This document shows, piece after piece, positions 8,455 to 18,194 of a DNA stretch of 64,000 bases. Positions within the stretch are counted from its first letter, which is position 1. Every line of letters starts with the position of its first letter. The notes under the pieces are model-generated. The model saw only the letters and a program-made list of their open reading frames with translations. It was not told the origin of the DNA and made no database searches. A program made the translations under genes and the position numbers. The stretch spans positions 62,001 to 126,000 of the forward strand of contig CAJTGD010000003.1 in assembly GCA_910575475.1 (NCBI GenBank), written 5' to 3'. Source of the DNA: Lachnospiraceae bacterium (GTDB lineage Bacteria; Bacillota; Clostridia; Lachnospirales; Lachnospiraceae).

Positions 8455-9084
8455 ATGAAAAACGTATTTATTATGGATCACCCTTTAATTCAGCACAAGA
8501 TCTCCCTGCTCCGCAAAAAGGAAACCGGAACCAACGAATTCCGCAAGCTGGTAGAGGAGATCGCCGTCCTGATCGGTTTTGAAGCGTTCCGCGACCTGCC
8601 GCTGGAGGAAGTGGAGGTGGAGACTCCCATTGAGAAATGTATGACGCCGATGCTTGCCGGGAAGAAGCTGGCTGTCGTTCCTGTCCTGCGTGCCGGATTG
8701 GGCATGGTAAACGGGATCACGACCCTGGTGCCGTCCGCGAAGATCGGGCATATCGGACTCTACCGCGATCCGGAAACCCACGAGCCTCACGAATACTACT
8801 GCAAGCTGCCGATTCCCATCGATCAGCGCCAGATCGTAGTCGTGGATCCCATGCTGGCAACCGGCGGCTCCGCAGTCGCGGCAGTCGATTTTATCAAAAA
8901 GCATGGCGGAAAGACGATCAAATGCATGTTTATCATCGCCGCCCCGGAGGGGATCGAACGGCTGACCAAGGCCCATCCGGATGTACAGATCTATGTAGGA
9001 CACCTGGACCGCGAGCTGAATGATGCGGCCTACATCTGTCCGGGACTCGGAGATGCCGGCGACCGTATCTTCGGCACGAAATGA
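8455..9084 (+). CDS. upp: Uracil phosphoribosyltransferase
   Basis: Pyrimidine salvage enzyme that makes UMP from uracil and PRPP. It has 209 residues, the standard length. The N-terminal [14 protein letters not shown], the RAGLGM segment, the PRPP-binding [12 protein letters not shown] and the C-terminal uracil-binding [16 protein letters not shown] are all conserved. It is a single-gene transcript between its own promoter and a terminator. Confidence 0.97.
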   Translation: MKNVFIMDHPLIQHKISLLRKKETGTNEFRKLVEEIAVLIGFEAFRDLPLEEVEVETPIEKCMTPMLAGKKLAVVPVLRAGLGMVNGITTLVPSAKIGHIGLYRDPETHEPHEYYCKLPIPIDQRQIVVVDPMLATGGSAVAAVDFIKKHGGKTIKCMFIIAAPEGIERLTKAHPDVQIYVGHLDRELNDAAYICPGLGDAGDRIFGTK

Positions 9085-9131
9085 TTCTCACGAAAATAAT
9101 GATCTGTAAAAAACTGAATCATCTTGCAAAA

Positions 9132-9170
9132 AAAGAAATCCTGGAGATATTCCCCGGGATTTCTTTTATA
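9132..9170. terminator. Terminator after upp
   Basis: AAAGAAATCC (9132-9141) pairs with 9157-9166, and TTTT follows on the plus strand. A run of A on the other side means it could also serve the convergent SDR gene. Confidence 0.85.
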
Positions 9171-9213
9171 TGATACTCACGGCCGATAAATCTGGCGTGC
9201 AGTATAATATCCT

Positions 9214-10014
9214 TTACGGTCTCTGGCCCATTCCGCCTTCCAGAGTGATCGTCTCGCCGGACATATACTTGAAGTCCGGAGAAGCAAGCTGTACGCAGAC
9301 ACGTCCAATCTCAAGCTCCGCGTCTCCGTAATGTCCTGCCGGCGGCATATGCACGTTCGCCTTGAAGGCATCCGGATAAGCAGCCTCAAAGTTCTCAAGC
9401 TGTGCGGTCCATGCCAGCGGGCATACGATGTTTACATTAATCCCGTCCTTGCCCCACTCGGTTGCCGCTACACGGGTCAGTCCGCGGATGCCCTCTTTTG
9501 CAGCCGCATACGCACACTGTCCGAAGTTTCCAAATAATCCCGCGCCTGACGCAAAATTGATCACAGAGCCCTTCGTCTCTTTCAGATGCGGATAGCATGC
9601 CTTCATATAGTAGAATGTTGCATACAGTCCTGAATAAACCGCCAGATTGAACTGATCTGTGGTGTGGTCCGCAAGCGTGACACCGGAAGCGGAAGCCTGC
9701 GCGTTGTTGATCAGGACATCAATTCTTCCGAAGGTATCCATCGTCTGCTTGACTACATTTTCCACAACCGCCTCATTGTCCGAGCCGGCGCTGACATCCG
9801 CCTGAACCGGCAGGACCTTTACGCCGTAAAGCCTTTCCAGCTCTTCCTTCGCATCAGTCAGCTTCTGCACGTTCCGTCCGGTAATGACGATATTGGCGCC
9901 TTCCTTTGCATAGGCGGTAGCGATGCCGTATCCGATGGAGCCGCATCTGCCGTCACGCAGGACCGCTCTTCCTCCTCCTGTGATGATCACTGTTTTTTCT
10001 GTCAAAAATCCCAT
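9214..10014 (-). CDS. Short-chain dehydrogenase/reductase
   Basis: NAD(P)-dependent SDR oxidoreductase of about 266 residues. Catalytic residues are the Ser in FASGAGLFG and the YxxxK in YAAAK; the usual NNAG motif reads NNAQA. The nucleotide-binding loop is odd: after TGGGR there is an insert rich in charged residues, then GSIGYGIA. The spacing recalls divergent, enoyl-reductase-like SDRs rather than classical TGxxxGIG. I took ATG 10014 (MGFLTEKTV), which has GGAGG about eight bases upstream; an in-frame ATG 18 codons earlier lacks such a site. The substrate is unknown. Confidence 0.85.
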   Translation of the reverse strand: MGFLTEKTVIITGGGRAVLRDGRCGSIGYGIATAYAKEGANIVITGRNVQKLTDAKEELERLYGVKVLPVQADVSAGSDNEAVVENVVKQTMDTFGRIDVLINNAQASASGVTLADHTTDQFNLAVYSGLYATFYYMKACYPHLKETKGSVINFASGAGLFGNFGQCAYAAAKEGIRGLTRVAATEWGKDGINVNIVCPLAWTAQLENFEAAYPDAFKANVHMPPAGHYGDAELEIGRVCVQLASPDFKYMSGETITLEGGMGQRP

Positions 10015-10099
10015 GTCTTTGGCCTCCTTCTTTCTAACTGTTTCTATTAATTCATGCATCTGCTTCACAACTCGTCAGACGCGAATGAATCGCACTTGT

Positions 10100-12262
10100 C
10101 TATGCCTGTCTTTTCAGGTAGTAGAATCCAAACGGCTGGATATGCACGCCTGCCGGCTGGATCGCCTCGCCTGAGATCAGGTCCACATAATTTCCGTCAA
10201 TCTCATTGATCCACGCAATCTTGTCATATTCACTGAAATTAAACAGCCCGAACAGCTTTTCCCCTTCAAAATATCTTCCGATGCACAGGACTCCCTGCTC
10301 CCAGGTCTCCACCGTCCATACATTGGCATTGGTCACGAATACCTTCTCGGATTTCCGGATCTCTTCCAGCTGGTTCAGCCTCTGGAACATCTTCCCTTCC
10401 ACAGTCTCAGGATCTGTAATATTCTCTGCAAGGTCCCATTTCATAACTCCCCGGTGGATATAACGGGAATCCTCAGCCTTGTCCGGATCCTCCTTATAGG
10501 AATAGTCATTGACCTGTCCTACTTCATCACCACTGTACAATACCGGTATCCCGGACTGCATGAACATATATGCATGCAGCATCACATCCAGCTGAATTGC
10601 CTTCTCCATGGCCTGCGCGTCCTCTTCAAACCCGGCCTTTTCGATTCCGCACATGGATGCGGTCGTACCGCAGAAACGGGCATCCCCAAGGACCAGATCT
10701 TCATTGTAAAGCACGCCCCGGCTGGTACTATTGCCCGTATACCCCCGGAAGTAGTCATTCAGATACTGCTTATGGGAGCGTTCATGGATTCCTTCCTGCT
10801 CCAGGGTCGGATAGTCCAGTCCCCATCCAATATCATCATGGCAGCGCAGATAGTTCAAGAATACATACTCTTTCGGCAGATTATTCACAATATCAAGCTG
10901 CCTCTTCAAGAGACGCACATCTCTCGTTGCAACCGTATGCCATGTGGTCGCCATTGTGGTCACATTATAGAGCATATGACATTCCGGCTTTTCTACGGAT
11001 CCAAAATAAGGCACTACCTTCTCCGGTTCCATGACTACTTCACCCAGGAGAAGGATTCCCGGACATACGATCTCGCCGATCATGCGCATCATACGCACAA
11101 TGGTATGCACTCTCGGCAGGTTCCTGCAGTCGGTATTCAGTTCCTTCCATATATAGGGAACTGCATCAATCCTTATGACGTCAATCCCCTTATTTGCCAA
11201 AAACAGGAAGTTGTACATCATCTCATTGAATACTCTTGGATTCTTATAGTTCAAATCCCACTGATAGGGATAAAATGTCGTCATTACATAATGCTTGATA
11301 TCATCCAGCCAGGTAAAATTGCCGGGAGCAGTTGTCGGAAATACCTGCGGCACAGTGCGTTCATACTGCTGCGGGATGGCGTCATTGTCATAGAAGAAGT
11401 ATCTGCTCATATACTCTCCGTCTCCCTGGCGCGCGCGCTTTGCCCATTCGTGGTCTTCCGAGGTATGATTCATGACAAAGTCCATACACACATTCATGTT
11501 CTTTTTGCGGCATGCGGCGGTAAGGCTTTCCAAGTCTTCCATAGTCCCCAGCTTTTCCTGTACCTTCCGGAAATCCGAAACCGCGTATCCGCCGTCCGAC
11601 CGGCCCTTCGGAGTCTCCAAAAACGGCATCAGATGGATGTAGTTCACATTGCTCTTCTCCAAATAGTCCAGCCTGGATTCTACTCCCTTGATATCTCCCG
11701 CAAAATTATCTATGTAAAGCATCATTCCAAGCATATCATTCTGCTTGTACCAGCCCGGGTTCTCCTCCCGTCTCAAATCCGATGCTTTCAGATCCTGATT
11801 CCGTTCCTCATAGAACCTGTGGAGGTTATCACACAGCTCCGCAAACATGGAGTCATTGCCGTACACTTCAGTATAAAGCCACTTCAGTTCGTCAAAATGG
11901 CGGTTAAATCTTCTTCGGTATACTTCCTCCTGCCGGGTTTTCTCTTCCTCTGTAAATTCAGAGTCCGCTTTCTTTTCCTCTGCAGGCACAGCTGCATTCT
12001 CAGACTCTTCTGTTTTTTCTGCTTCTATCTTTTCAGCTTCCCCAGACACCTCTTTTTTCTCTTCTGCCTGACCTGCTTCTTTTATTTCTTTCTCTGGTTC
12101 CGCTGTCTCGGCTGTTTTCTGCTCTTCGGCAGAAGGACTCTGCCCGGCAGCTTCCTGCTCGGCCGTTTCCTCTGTCTCCACCGTTACTGTCTCTTCCGCA
12201 GCATTTTCCATCTGGTTCTTGATCTTTTTCTTTTTAACCCTGACCGCTTTTTTTCTGCTCAT
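10100..12262 (-). CDS. GH13 amylosucrase-type glucosyl hydrolase/transferase with charged N-terminal extension
   Basis: Alpha-amylase superfamily protein of 720 residues. The catalytic core resembles amylosucrase (GH13_4): DFVMNHTSEDHEW, the nucleophile segment VIRIDAVPYIWKEL, the acid/base LLGEVV, and YLRCHDDIGWGLD. Such enzymes split sucrose and transfer glucose to glucan, or hydrolyse sucrose. The first 110 or so residues are low-complexity: a Lys-rich start, then Glu/Ala/Lys repeats. There is no signal peptide, so it is cytoplasmic. Sucrose-active function is inferred; a related sucrose hydrolase or trehalose-type activity is possible. It stands alone. Confidence 0.85.
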   Translation of the reverse strand: MSRKKAVRVKKKKIKNQMENAAEETVTVETEETAEQEAAGQSPSAEEQKTAETAEPEKEIKEAGQAEEKKEVSGEAEKIEAEKTEESENAAVPAEEKKADSEFTEEEKTRQEEVYRRRFNRHFDELKWLYTEVYGNDSMFAELCDNLHRFYEERNQDLKASDLRREENPGWYKQNDMLGMMLYIDNFAGDIKGVESRLDYLEKSNVNYIHLMPFLETPKGRSDGGYAVSDFRKVQEKLGTMEDLESLTAACRKKNMNVCMDFVMNHTSEDHEWAKRARQGDGEYMSRYFFYDNDAIPQQYERTVPQVFPTTAPGNFTWLDDIKHYVMTTFYPYQWDLNYKNPRVFNEMMYNFLFLANKGIDVIRIDAVPYIWKELNTDCRNLPRVHTIVRMMRMIGEIVCPGILLLGEVVMEPEKVVPYFGSVEKPECHMLYNVTTMATTWHTVATRDVRLLKRQLDIVNNLPKEYVFLNYLRCHDDIGWGLDYPTLEQEGIHERSHKQYLNDYFRGYTGNSTSRGVLYNEDLVLGDARFCGTTASMCGIEKAGFEEDAQAMEKAIQLDVMLHAYMFMQSGIPVLYSGDEVGQVNDYSYKEDPDKAEDSRYIHRGVMKWDLAENITDPETVEGKMFQRLNQLEEIRKSEKVFVTNANVWTVETWEQGVLCIGRYFEGEKLFGLFNFSEYDKIAWINEIDGNYVDLISGEAIQPAGVHIQPFGFYYLKRQA

Positions 12263-12443
12263 TTTTCATCCTCCTGTTCCGTATCGCATTGTGTTAAGAT
12301 GCACCTGCCGGATGCAACTAACTCCACGTAAAATGATAGCATACCAGACTTTAGAAAACAACCGCTTTCAAACAGTTATGTTGCACAAATTTTTACCCCT
12401 ATTTTTGTATGTTTCTTTATCCCGGTCTCTCTCGGAAATACCC

Positions 12444-12908
12444 TTACAGATTCCGTACCTTGAACTCTCTCTGCGCCTCCCGCTTCTGATCCTTCCTTGC
12501 AATATCATCCCGCTTATCGTACAGTTTCTTTCCTTTCGCCAGTCCGATCTCGAGCTTGACCAGACTTCCGCTGAAATACACTCTGAGCGGGACTGCTGTA
12601 TTCCCCTTTTCCTTCATCTTTCCGAAAATCTTGTCGATCTCCTTTTTATGAAGCAGGAGCTTCCTCACCCGAAGAGGATCCTTATTGAAGATATTTCCCT
12701 TTTCATAAGGCGAGATATGCATACCATAAATAAATATCTCTCCGTCCTCAATGCGGATAAATGCCTCCTTAATGCTACACTGCCCCATACGCAGAGACTT
12801 TACCTCTGTTCCGTGAAGTACAAGACCCGCTTCGTACTTTTCCAGGATAAAATAATCATGGTATGCCTTTTTATTATTTGCGATCAATTTTCCCTCTGCC
12901 TTGCCCAT
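12444..12908 (-). CDS. smpB: SsrA-binding protein
   Basis: Partner of tmRNA in rescue of stalled ribosomes. It has 154 residues with the conserved core ([32 protein letters not shown]) and the basic C-terminal tail. It follows rnr by 47 bases on the same strand, the usual Firmicutes order secG-rnr-smpB. No ssrA (tmRNA) gene is visible in the 180 bases downstream. Confidence 0.97.
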   Translation of the reverse strand: MGKAEGKLIANNKKAYHDYFILEKYEAGLVLHGTEVKSLRMGQCSIKEAFIRIEDGEIFIYGMHISPYEKGNIFNKDPLRVRKLLLHKKEIDKIFGKMKEKGNTAVPLRVYFSGSLVKLEIGLAKGKKLYDKRDDIARKDQKREAQREFKVRNL

Positions 12909-12955
12909 AATCTATGCCTTTCTATCTATAAATCCAACCGCTGCATTTCGGATCA

Positions 12956-15085
12956 TCAGACGAATCCAAACTGTATCGTCCGCTGCACCTTGTCTGTGTC
13001 CAGAACCCGAATCCGGACAGTCTGTCCCAGTCTGTAGACATTATGGGTACGCTCCCCGATCAGTTCGTGGCGGTCCTCCCAATACTCATAATGGTCGTCC
13101 GTCATATTAACCACATGAACCAGCCCCTCAATGGTATTCGGAAGTTCCACATAAGCCCCCCATTTTGTGATCCCGGAGATCACTCCCTCAAATTCTTCCC
13201 CGATCCGCTCCTGCATATATTCTACTTTTTTCAGCTTCACAGTCTCCCGTTCCGCCTCCTCCGCGCGCCGCTCCATAACGCTGGACTGCATCGCCACCTC
13301 GGGCAGGATCTTCTCATAATGCGTCATACGCTCCTCTGTCATCCGCCCCCGGATATTTTCCTTGATGATCCGGTGGATCTGCAGATCCGGATATCGGCGG
13401 ATTGGCGAGGTAAAATGCGTATAATACTTGGCCGCCAGCCCAAAATGCCCTGTATTCTCCCATGTATATTTGGCCTGTTTCATGGAACGCAGCGCCAGAC
13501 GGCTGATCAGCGCTTCTTCCGGTGTTCCTTCCACCTTGCCCAAGAGCTTTTGCACCTCCTTCGGGCGTACCTCATTGCCCACATGGATATGATAGCCGAA
13601 GTTGTTGATCAATGTGCTCAGCTTCCGGATCTTATCTTCGTCCGGAGTCTCATGGGTCCGATACAGGAACGGGAGCTCCCGCCAATAGTATTCCTCGGCC
13701 ACGGTTTCATTTGCCAGAAGCATAAAATCCTCAATCAGCTTGGTCGCCACATTCCGGTCATAGGGCCGGATCTCGACGGGCCTTCCGTTCTCGTCCAGGA
13801 TCATCTTTGTCTCCGGAAAATCAAAGTCTATGGAGCCCCTCTGATGGCGCCTTTCCCGCAGAATACGGGACAGCTCCGCCATCCGTTCGAACAGCGGCAC
13901 CAGCTTCCTGTACCGTTCCGTCTCCTCTGGATCGCGTTTTTCCAGGATCTTAGCCACACTGGTATAGCTCATACGCTCATCCACACAGATGACGGTCTCC
14001 GCGATCTCCGAATCCACGACCTCCCCTTTTCCATTCACAAGCATGATGCAGCTCAGCGCCAGCCGTTCCTCACCCGCGTTGAGGGAGCAGATCCCGTTGG
14101 ACAGCTTATGGGGCAGCATGGGGATCACCCGGTCCGAAAGATACACGCTGGTCCCCCGCTTCAAAGCCTCCTTGTCCAGCGCGCTGTGCTCCTGGACATA
14201 ATTCGTCACATCCGCGATATGCACGCCTAACCGGTAATTCTCTCCTTCCTTTGTGAGTGACACCGCGTCGTCCAGATCCTTGGCGTCCTCACCGTCAATG
14301 GTGACCATCTGCCATTCCCGCAGATCCTTACGGCCCGCCATATCAGCCTCACTTACGTCCTTGCCGACCCGTTCCGCTTGATTCATCACCTTTTCCGGAA
14401 ATTCCACCGGGAGGTCAAATCCCTTTACGATGGACATGATATCCGTTCCCGGATCATTGATGTGGCCGATCACCTCCGTCACGAACCCTTCCGGATTCTT
14501 CTGTTCTCCGCCGTAGGAGGTCAGCTCTACAACCACCTTATGTCCGGTCATGGCTCCTTTTTCCTTACCTGCCGGAATATAGATATCCTTCAGGATCCTC
14601 TGGTCGTCCGGCCGGACAAATCCATAGTTCCTGCTCTTTTCATACAGGCCCACGATATGGACCGTCCTGTGAGACAGAACGCGGATGATCTTCCCTTCCG
14701 TCCGCTTTCGGTTCTGATCCGCTCCGTCCTTATGCCGGGTGATGATAAACTCCACCTCATCCCCCTGAAAGGCCCCGCCTCTGTTTTCCTCCGCGACAAA
14801 AACATCCTCTTCTTCCCCTTCCCGGCTGATAAATCCAAATCCCCTTGCATTTGCCTGAAAGGTTCCTGTCAGGCGCCTCGCCTGCCCTTTGGTATACTTT
14901 CCTCTCTTCGATACACTGATCCTGCCCTCCGCTTCCAGGGCATCCAGCACTTCCTTCAATTCCTCTCTCTGATCCCGCGGTATCTGAAGCAGCATCGCAA
15001 TCTCTTTGATCTTCATAGGCACATAGAAATCATCACAGATCAAATCATAGATAATTTTCTTGCGCTTTTCAAACGTATTATCCAT
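12956..15085 (-). CDS. rnr: Ribonuclease R
   Basis: Processive 3'-5' exoribonuclease of 709 residues that degrades structured RNA and works with SmpB/tmRNA. An N-terminal winged helix (MKIKEIAMLLQIP) is followed by a cold-shock domain (FQANARGFGFISREG), the RNB catalytic domain (IDGEDAKDLDDAVSL, holding the metal-binding Asp cluster) and a C-terminal S1 domain (FEGVISGITKWGAYVEL). The Lys-rich tail seen in some homologues is missing; the protein stops shortly after S1. Confidence 0.97.
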   Translation of the reverse strand: MDNTFEKRKKIIYDLICDDFYVPMKIKEIAMLLQIPRDQREELKEVLDALEAEGRISVSKRGKYTKGQARRLTGTFQANARGFGFISREGEEEDVFVAEENRGGAFQGDEVEFIITRHKDGADQNRKRTEGKIIRVLSHRTVHIVGLYEKSRNYGFVRPDDQRILKDIYIPAGKEKGAMTGHKVVVELTSYGGEQKNPEGFVTEVIGHINDPGTDIMSIVKGFDLPVEFPEKVMNQAERVGKDVSEADMAGRKDLREWQMVTIDGEDAKDLDDAVSLTKEGENYRLGVHIADVTNYVQEHSALDKEALKRGTSVYLSDRVIPMLPHKLSNGICSLNAGEERLALSCIMLVNGKGEVVDSEIAETVICVDERMSYTSVAKILEKRDPEETERYRKLVPLFERMAELSRILRERRHQRGSIDFDFPETKMILDENGRPVEIRPYDRNVATKLIEDFMLLANETVAEEYYWRELPFLYRTHETPDEDKIRKLSTLINNFGYHIHVGNEVRPKEVQKLLGKVEGTPEEALISRLALRSMKQAKYTWENTGHFGLAAKYYTHFTSPIRRYPDLQIHRIIKENIRGRMTEERMTHYEKILPEVAMQSSVMERRAEEAERETVKLKKVEYMQERIGEEFEGVISGITKWGAYVELPNTIEGLVHVVNMTDDHYEYWEDRHELIGERTHNVYRLGQTVRIRVLDTDKVQRTIQFGFV

Positions 15086-15133
15086 ATTCTCTCTCCTCTC
15101 TGGTAGTTTCTCCCCGGCGAATCACATTATACG

Positions 15134-15163
15134 AAAAAAACACCCTATACTGCTTATAGAGTG
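15134..15163 (-). terminator. Terminator between secG and rnr
   Basis: On the minus strand CACTCTATA pairs with TATAGGGTG around a five-base loop, followed directly by seven T (15140-15134). It should end or attenuate the secG transcript before rnr. Confidence 0.85.
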
Positions 15164-15211
15164 CCTTCCTCATCCTGTACCAAAGACGAAACCTATGAAA
15201 CCTATCCTAAT

Positions 15212-15245
15212 CGCTGCCGTTTACCCCTTTGCGGGTAAGCGACAG
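15212..15245. repeat. 14-base-arm hairpin in the secG-rnr interval
   Basis: The arm GCTGCCGTTTACCC pairs with the downstream GGGTAAGCGACAGC at 13 of 14 positions, around a six-base loop (CTTTGC). It lies 80 bases after the secG stop and just upstream of the T-tailed terminator. It is likely part of the mRNA 3' end; no U-run follows it on either strand. Confidence 0.55.
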
Positions 15246-15325
15246 CTTCTGATCCTCTTCTTCGTTCCTGCCTTTCATCCTGCGGTTCCTGCTGCCGTTG
15301 TCCGACTGCGCAGCCGTGTCTGTCC

Positions 15326-15574
15326 TCAGTTAAATACGCCCAGGTTCAGTACGACCGCCAGTAAAATGAACAAGATTGCAAGAAACTTTGTTGACTTCAC
15401 AAGTGCCCCCTCCATGGAACGTCCTTTATTCTGTCCCCAATAGGTATCTGCTACGCCGCTGATTGTCCCGAGTCCGGCTGACTTTCCTTCCTGAAGAAGA
15501 ATAATCGCTGACAATGCGATACAATCTATTACAAATATAATCGTTAGAACTATCTTTAAAATGTCCATCCGCAC
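15326..15574 (-). CDS. secG: Preprotein translocase subunit SecG
   Basis: Small membrane subunit of the Sec translocon, 82 residues. There are two transmembrane segments (about residues 5-25 and 58-78), joined by the conserved loop LLQEGKSAGLGTISG. Length and pattern are normal. It lies upstream of rnr and smpB on the same strand. Confidence 0.95.
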   Translation of the reverse strand: MRMDILKIVLTIIFVIDCIALSAIILLQEGKSAGLGTISGVADTYWGQNKGRSMEGALVKSTKFLAILFILLAVVLNLGVFN

Positions 15575-15697
15575 ACACCTCCTATAATAATCCTCTTACT
15601 CACAAGTAGATTTATTTTAGCACAATGCTCCATGGATGGCAAGCATTTCTTTTAATTTCGAACAAATTTCGGATAAAAATATCAGACAAAAATCAAG

Positions 15698-15743
15698 GCC
15701 GTCCACTACCGCTGCATGTACAAAACAGCGGTCCGGACGGCCT
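15698..15743 (-). terminator. Terminator after the alpha-galactosidase gene
   Basis: GGCCGTCC (15698-15705) pairs with 15736-15743, and ACCGCTG pairs inside it with CAGCGGT. On the minus strand TTGATTTTTG follows. Confidence 0.8.
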
Positions 15744-15750
15744 GTTCCAT

Positions 15751-17934
15751 CTATTTATCCAATTCAAAATACATCTGATGCGCGTCGTATTCCCCGAACG
15801 TAACCGGAAGCGGAATTCCTGTCTCCATCAGTGCGTCCGCCGCATACAGCCTTCCGCTCACCTGTTCCCGGTACATGCATCCGCTTTTCAGGCCCTTGGG
15901 CTTCACATAGTTTACCGGCATATTGCCGTGAACCTCCAGCATTACCGCACAGATCAGCACCTGCGACTGATCCTCGGAAATAAACTGCCATGCTCCCACC
16001 TGCTGCTCGAATGGATTGGTCAGACGGTAATACAGTCCATTCTGAATCAGAGGCGCGTACCGGTGATAATCCGCCACCTGACGCCGTATCTCCTGCTTGT
16101 CCTCTTCCGAGAGTCTTCCCAGATCCAGCTCATAGCCAAAGGTTCCTGCCATGGCGGTAATGTTCCTGGTTGCCAGGGATGTGACCCTGCCGGTCTGGTG
16201 GTTGGGCACTGCTGATACATGCGATCCCACCGTAGACACTGGATATCCAAAAGATGTCCCGTACTGGATCTTTGTCCGGTCCACCGCGTCCGTATTGTCA
16301 CTGCACCAGATCTGCGGTGTATAGTAAAGCATCCCGGCATCAAATCTTCCGCCGCCGCCGCTGCAGCCCTCAATCAAGATATTAGGATACCGCCGCGCCA
16401 GCCGTTCCAGGAAATCATAGAGTCCCAGGACATAATCGTGGAGTACCTTTCCCTGCTCCTCGGTCCCGCAGGAATAGATGTCCGCAAGCCCTCTGTTCAT
16501 ATCCCACTTCACATACTCGATATTTCCCTTGTCCAGAACCTTGCAGATCTGTTCAAAAATAGAATCCACAACCTCTTTTCTGGAAAAGTCCAGCACAAGC
16601 TGATTCCTCGCGCGGACCGGATTCCGCCCCGGGATCCGCATCGCCCAGTCCGGATGCCGCTTGAACAGGGCGCTGTCCTCATTGACAGACTCCGGCTCAA
16701 TCCAGATCCCGAACTTCACTCCTAGATCATTGATCCTTTGGATCAGGCTCTCCAGAGATTCTCCCAGCTTTTCCTCATTAGCATACCAATCTCCTAGGCC
16801 GCTGTTGTCGTCATCCCGCTTACCGAACCATCCGTCGTCCAGCACCAGCATCTCGATCCCCAGCTCCGAGGCCTGTCTTGCAAGCTGATAGATCGCCTCT
16901 CCGTCAAAGTCAAAGTAGGATGCCTCCCAGCTGTTTACCAGGATCGGACGAACCGCGTCCCTGTATTTTCCACGGCAGAGATGCGTCCGGAAGCATCTGT
17001 GCAGATTCTGAGACAGCCTGGACAGTCCGTTCCTGCTGTATGTCATCGCAACCTCCGGAACCAGGAACTCCTCCTCCGGCTCCAGCGGATAGGAAAAACG
17101 CTCCTCATAAAGTCCCAGCTGGATCCGGGTCTGGTTGAACTGGTCACGTTCCACTTCACCCTTGAACCCGCCACTGTACAAAAGGGACATGGCATAGCAG
17201 TTCCCTGTGTCCTCCGTCGTCTCCCGACCCGCCAATATCATCATCGGATTGTATTGATGACTGGAAGTTCCGCGCCTGCTGCCGATGCACATGGTGCCAT
17301 GGGCCACAGGCATCCTCTGGAAATTCCGTTCCATCGCGTGGCGTCCATAAAAGCTGATCAAATCAAAATCCCCGCTCACAAAGTCCAGACATGCCGGCTG
17401 GATCTTTTCCAGATATACTTTACTTTTTCCGCCGTTCACCACTCTCGCGCTTCGGGTGATCACATCGTACTCCGGCAGCACGCCGTAGAGCAGATAGACC
17501 GAGACCTTTGTCACCGGATCCTCCATGCGGATCTCCAATGTCTCGGCTTCCTCTTCCTCTGCATAAACAGCCGGAAGCCCCTGGATCGAATATTTTCCCT
17601 TTCGGATCTCATACCCTCGAAACCGAAGATCACAGCTGACGGAGCCGTCCGCATTTCTTACAGCGATCGCAGGGCTTCTGTAATCCCCATTCCCAAGACA
17701 TGGAAACTCCTGCGGCAAAACGTCCATCGAATACGTCCGGTCACTGCCCACATCATAAGGATTGCCGGAAAAGCCTCTGTCCGCATACGTCAGCAGATAG
17801 TCCATACAGCCTTCCGTCTTCCTGCCGTAGTATAAATGCAGAAGAAACCCGAACGGATCAACCTGCATTTGATACGTTGAATCTTTCGTGTGCAGTGTAA
17901 AAGTCTTTCTCGTTTCATCAAAAACAATTCCCAT
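15751..17934 (-). CDS. Alpha-galactosidase (GH36)
   Basis: Cytoplasmic GH36 enzyme of 727 residues that releases terminal alpha-galactose from melibiose, raffinose and stachyose. An N-terminal beta-sandwich is followed by the TIM barrel: LVLDDGWFGKRDDD, GIWIEPESVN, the nucleophile Asp in YVKWDMNR, IEGCSGGGGRFD, and the acid/base Asp in WCSDNTDA. There is no signal peptide, so the oligosaccharides must be imported. The permeases lie just upstream, but a terminator at 18117-18137 separates them, so this gene probably has its own promoter. The gene is intact although the nearby binding protein and regulator are broken. Confidence 0.95.
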   Translation of the reverse strand: MGIVFDETRKTFTLHTKDSTYQMQVDPFGFLLHLYYGRKTEGCMDYLLTYADRGFSGNPYDVGSDRTYSMDVLPQEFPCLGNGDYRSPAIAVRNADGSVSCDLRFRGYEIRKGKYSIQGLPAVYAEEEEAETLEIRMEDPVTKVSVYLLYGVLPEYDVITRSARVVNGGKSKVYLEKIQPACLDFVSGDFDLISFYGRHAMERNFQRMPVAHGTMCIGSRRGTSSHQYNPMMILAGRETTEDTGNCYAMSLLYSGGFKGEVERDQFNQTRIQLGLYEERFSYPLEPEEEFLVPEVAMTYSRNGLSRLSQNLHRCFRTHLCRGKYRDAVRPILVNSWEASYFDFDGEAIYQLARQASELGIEMLVLDDGWFGKRDDDNSGLGDWYANEEKLGESLESLIQRINDLGVKFGIWIEPESVNEDSALFKRHPDWAMRIPGRNPVRARNQLVLDFSRKEVVDSIFEQICKVLDKGNIEYVKWDMNRGLADIYSCGTEEQGKVLHDYVLGLYDFLERLARRYPNILIEGCSGGGGRFDAGMLYYTPQIWCSDNTDAVDRTKIQYGTSFGYPVSTVGSHVSAVPNHQTGRVTSLATRNITAMAGTFGYELDLGRLSEEDKQEIRRQVADYHRYAPLIQNGLYYRLTNPFEQQVGAWQFISEDQSQVLICAVMLEVHGNMPVNYVKPKGLKSGCMYREQVSGRLYAADALMETGIPLPVTFGEYDAHQMYFELDK

Positions 17935-18116
17935 ACCTTCAATCTCCTTTTCTCACATTGCACCTGATACAGCGTTTATCAAGCTTCTGAATTTTTTACA
18001 GAATAACCGCAAATAAGTATAGCGCATGAATGATTCGTATGCAATCATTTTTCAAAAAATTTCCAAAATTATAAAGACTGCCGCCGTCTTTTCCATTCTA
18101 TGCAAAAAGAGACAAA

Positions 18117-18137
18117 GCGGACTTATAAAAAGTCCGC
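18117..18137 (-). terminator. Terminator after the sugar permease genes
   Basis: GCGGACTT (18117-18124) pairs with AAGTCCGC (18130-18137) around five bases. On the minus strand TTTGTCTCTTTTT follows. Confidence 0.8.
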
Positions 18138-18194
18138 CTCGCCCTGTGAGCCGCCGCACATAGAGGCTGTGACTCATTTTTATATACCGTACAA

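Noticed and set aside
10454..12331. 625-residue open frame opposite the GH13 gene
   Set aside because: A shadow frame; its end is an artefact of the repetitive Glu/Lys codons on the other strand.
12263..12443. Search for ssrA (tmRNA) beside smpB
   Set aside because: The gap lacks the tRNA-like ends and any TTCGA/CCA pattern.
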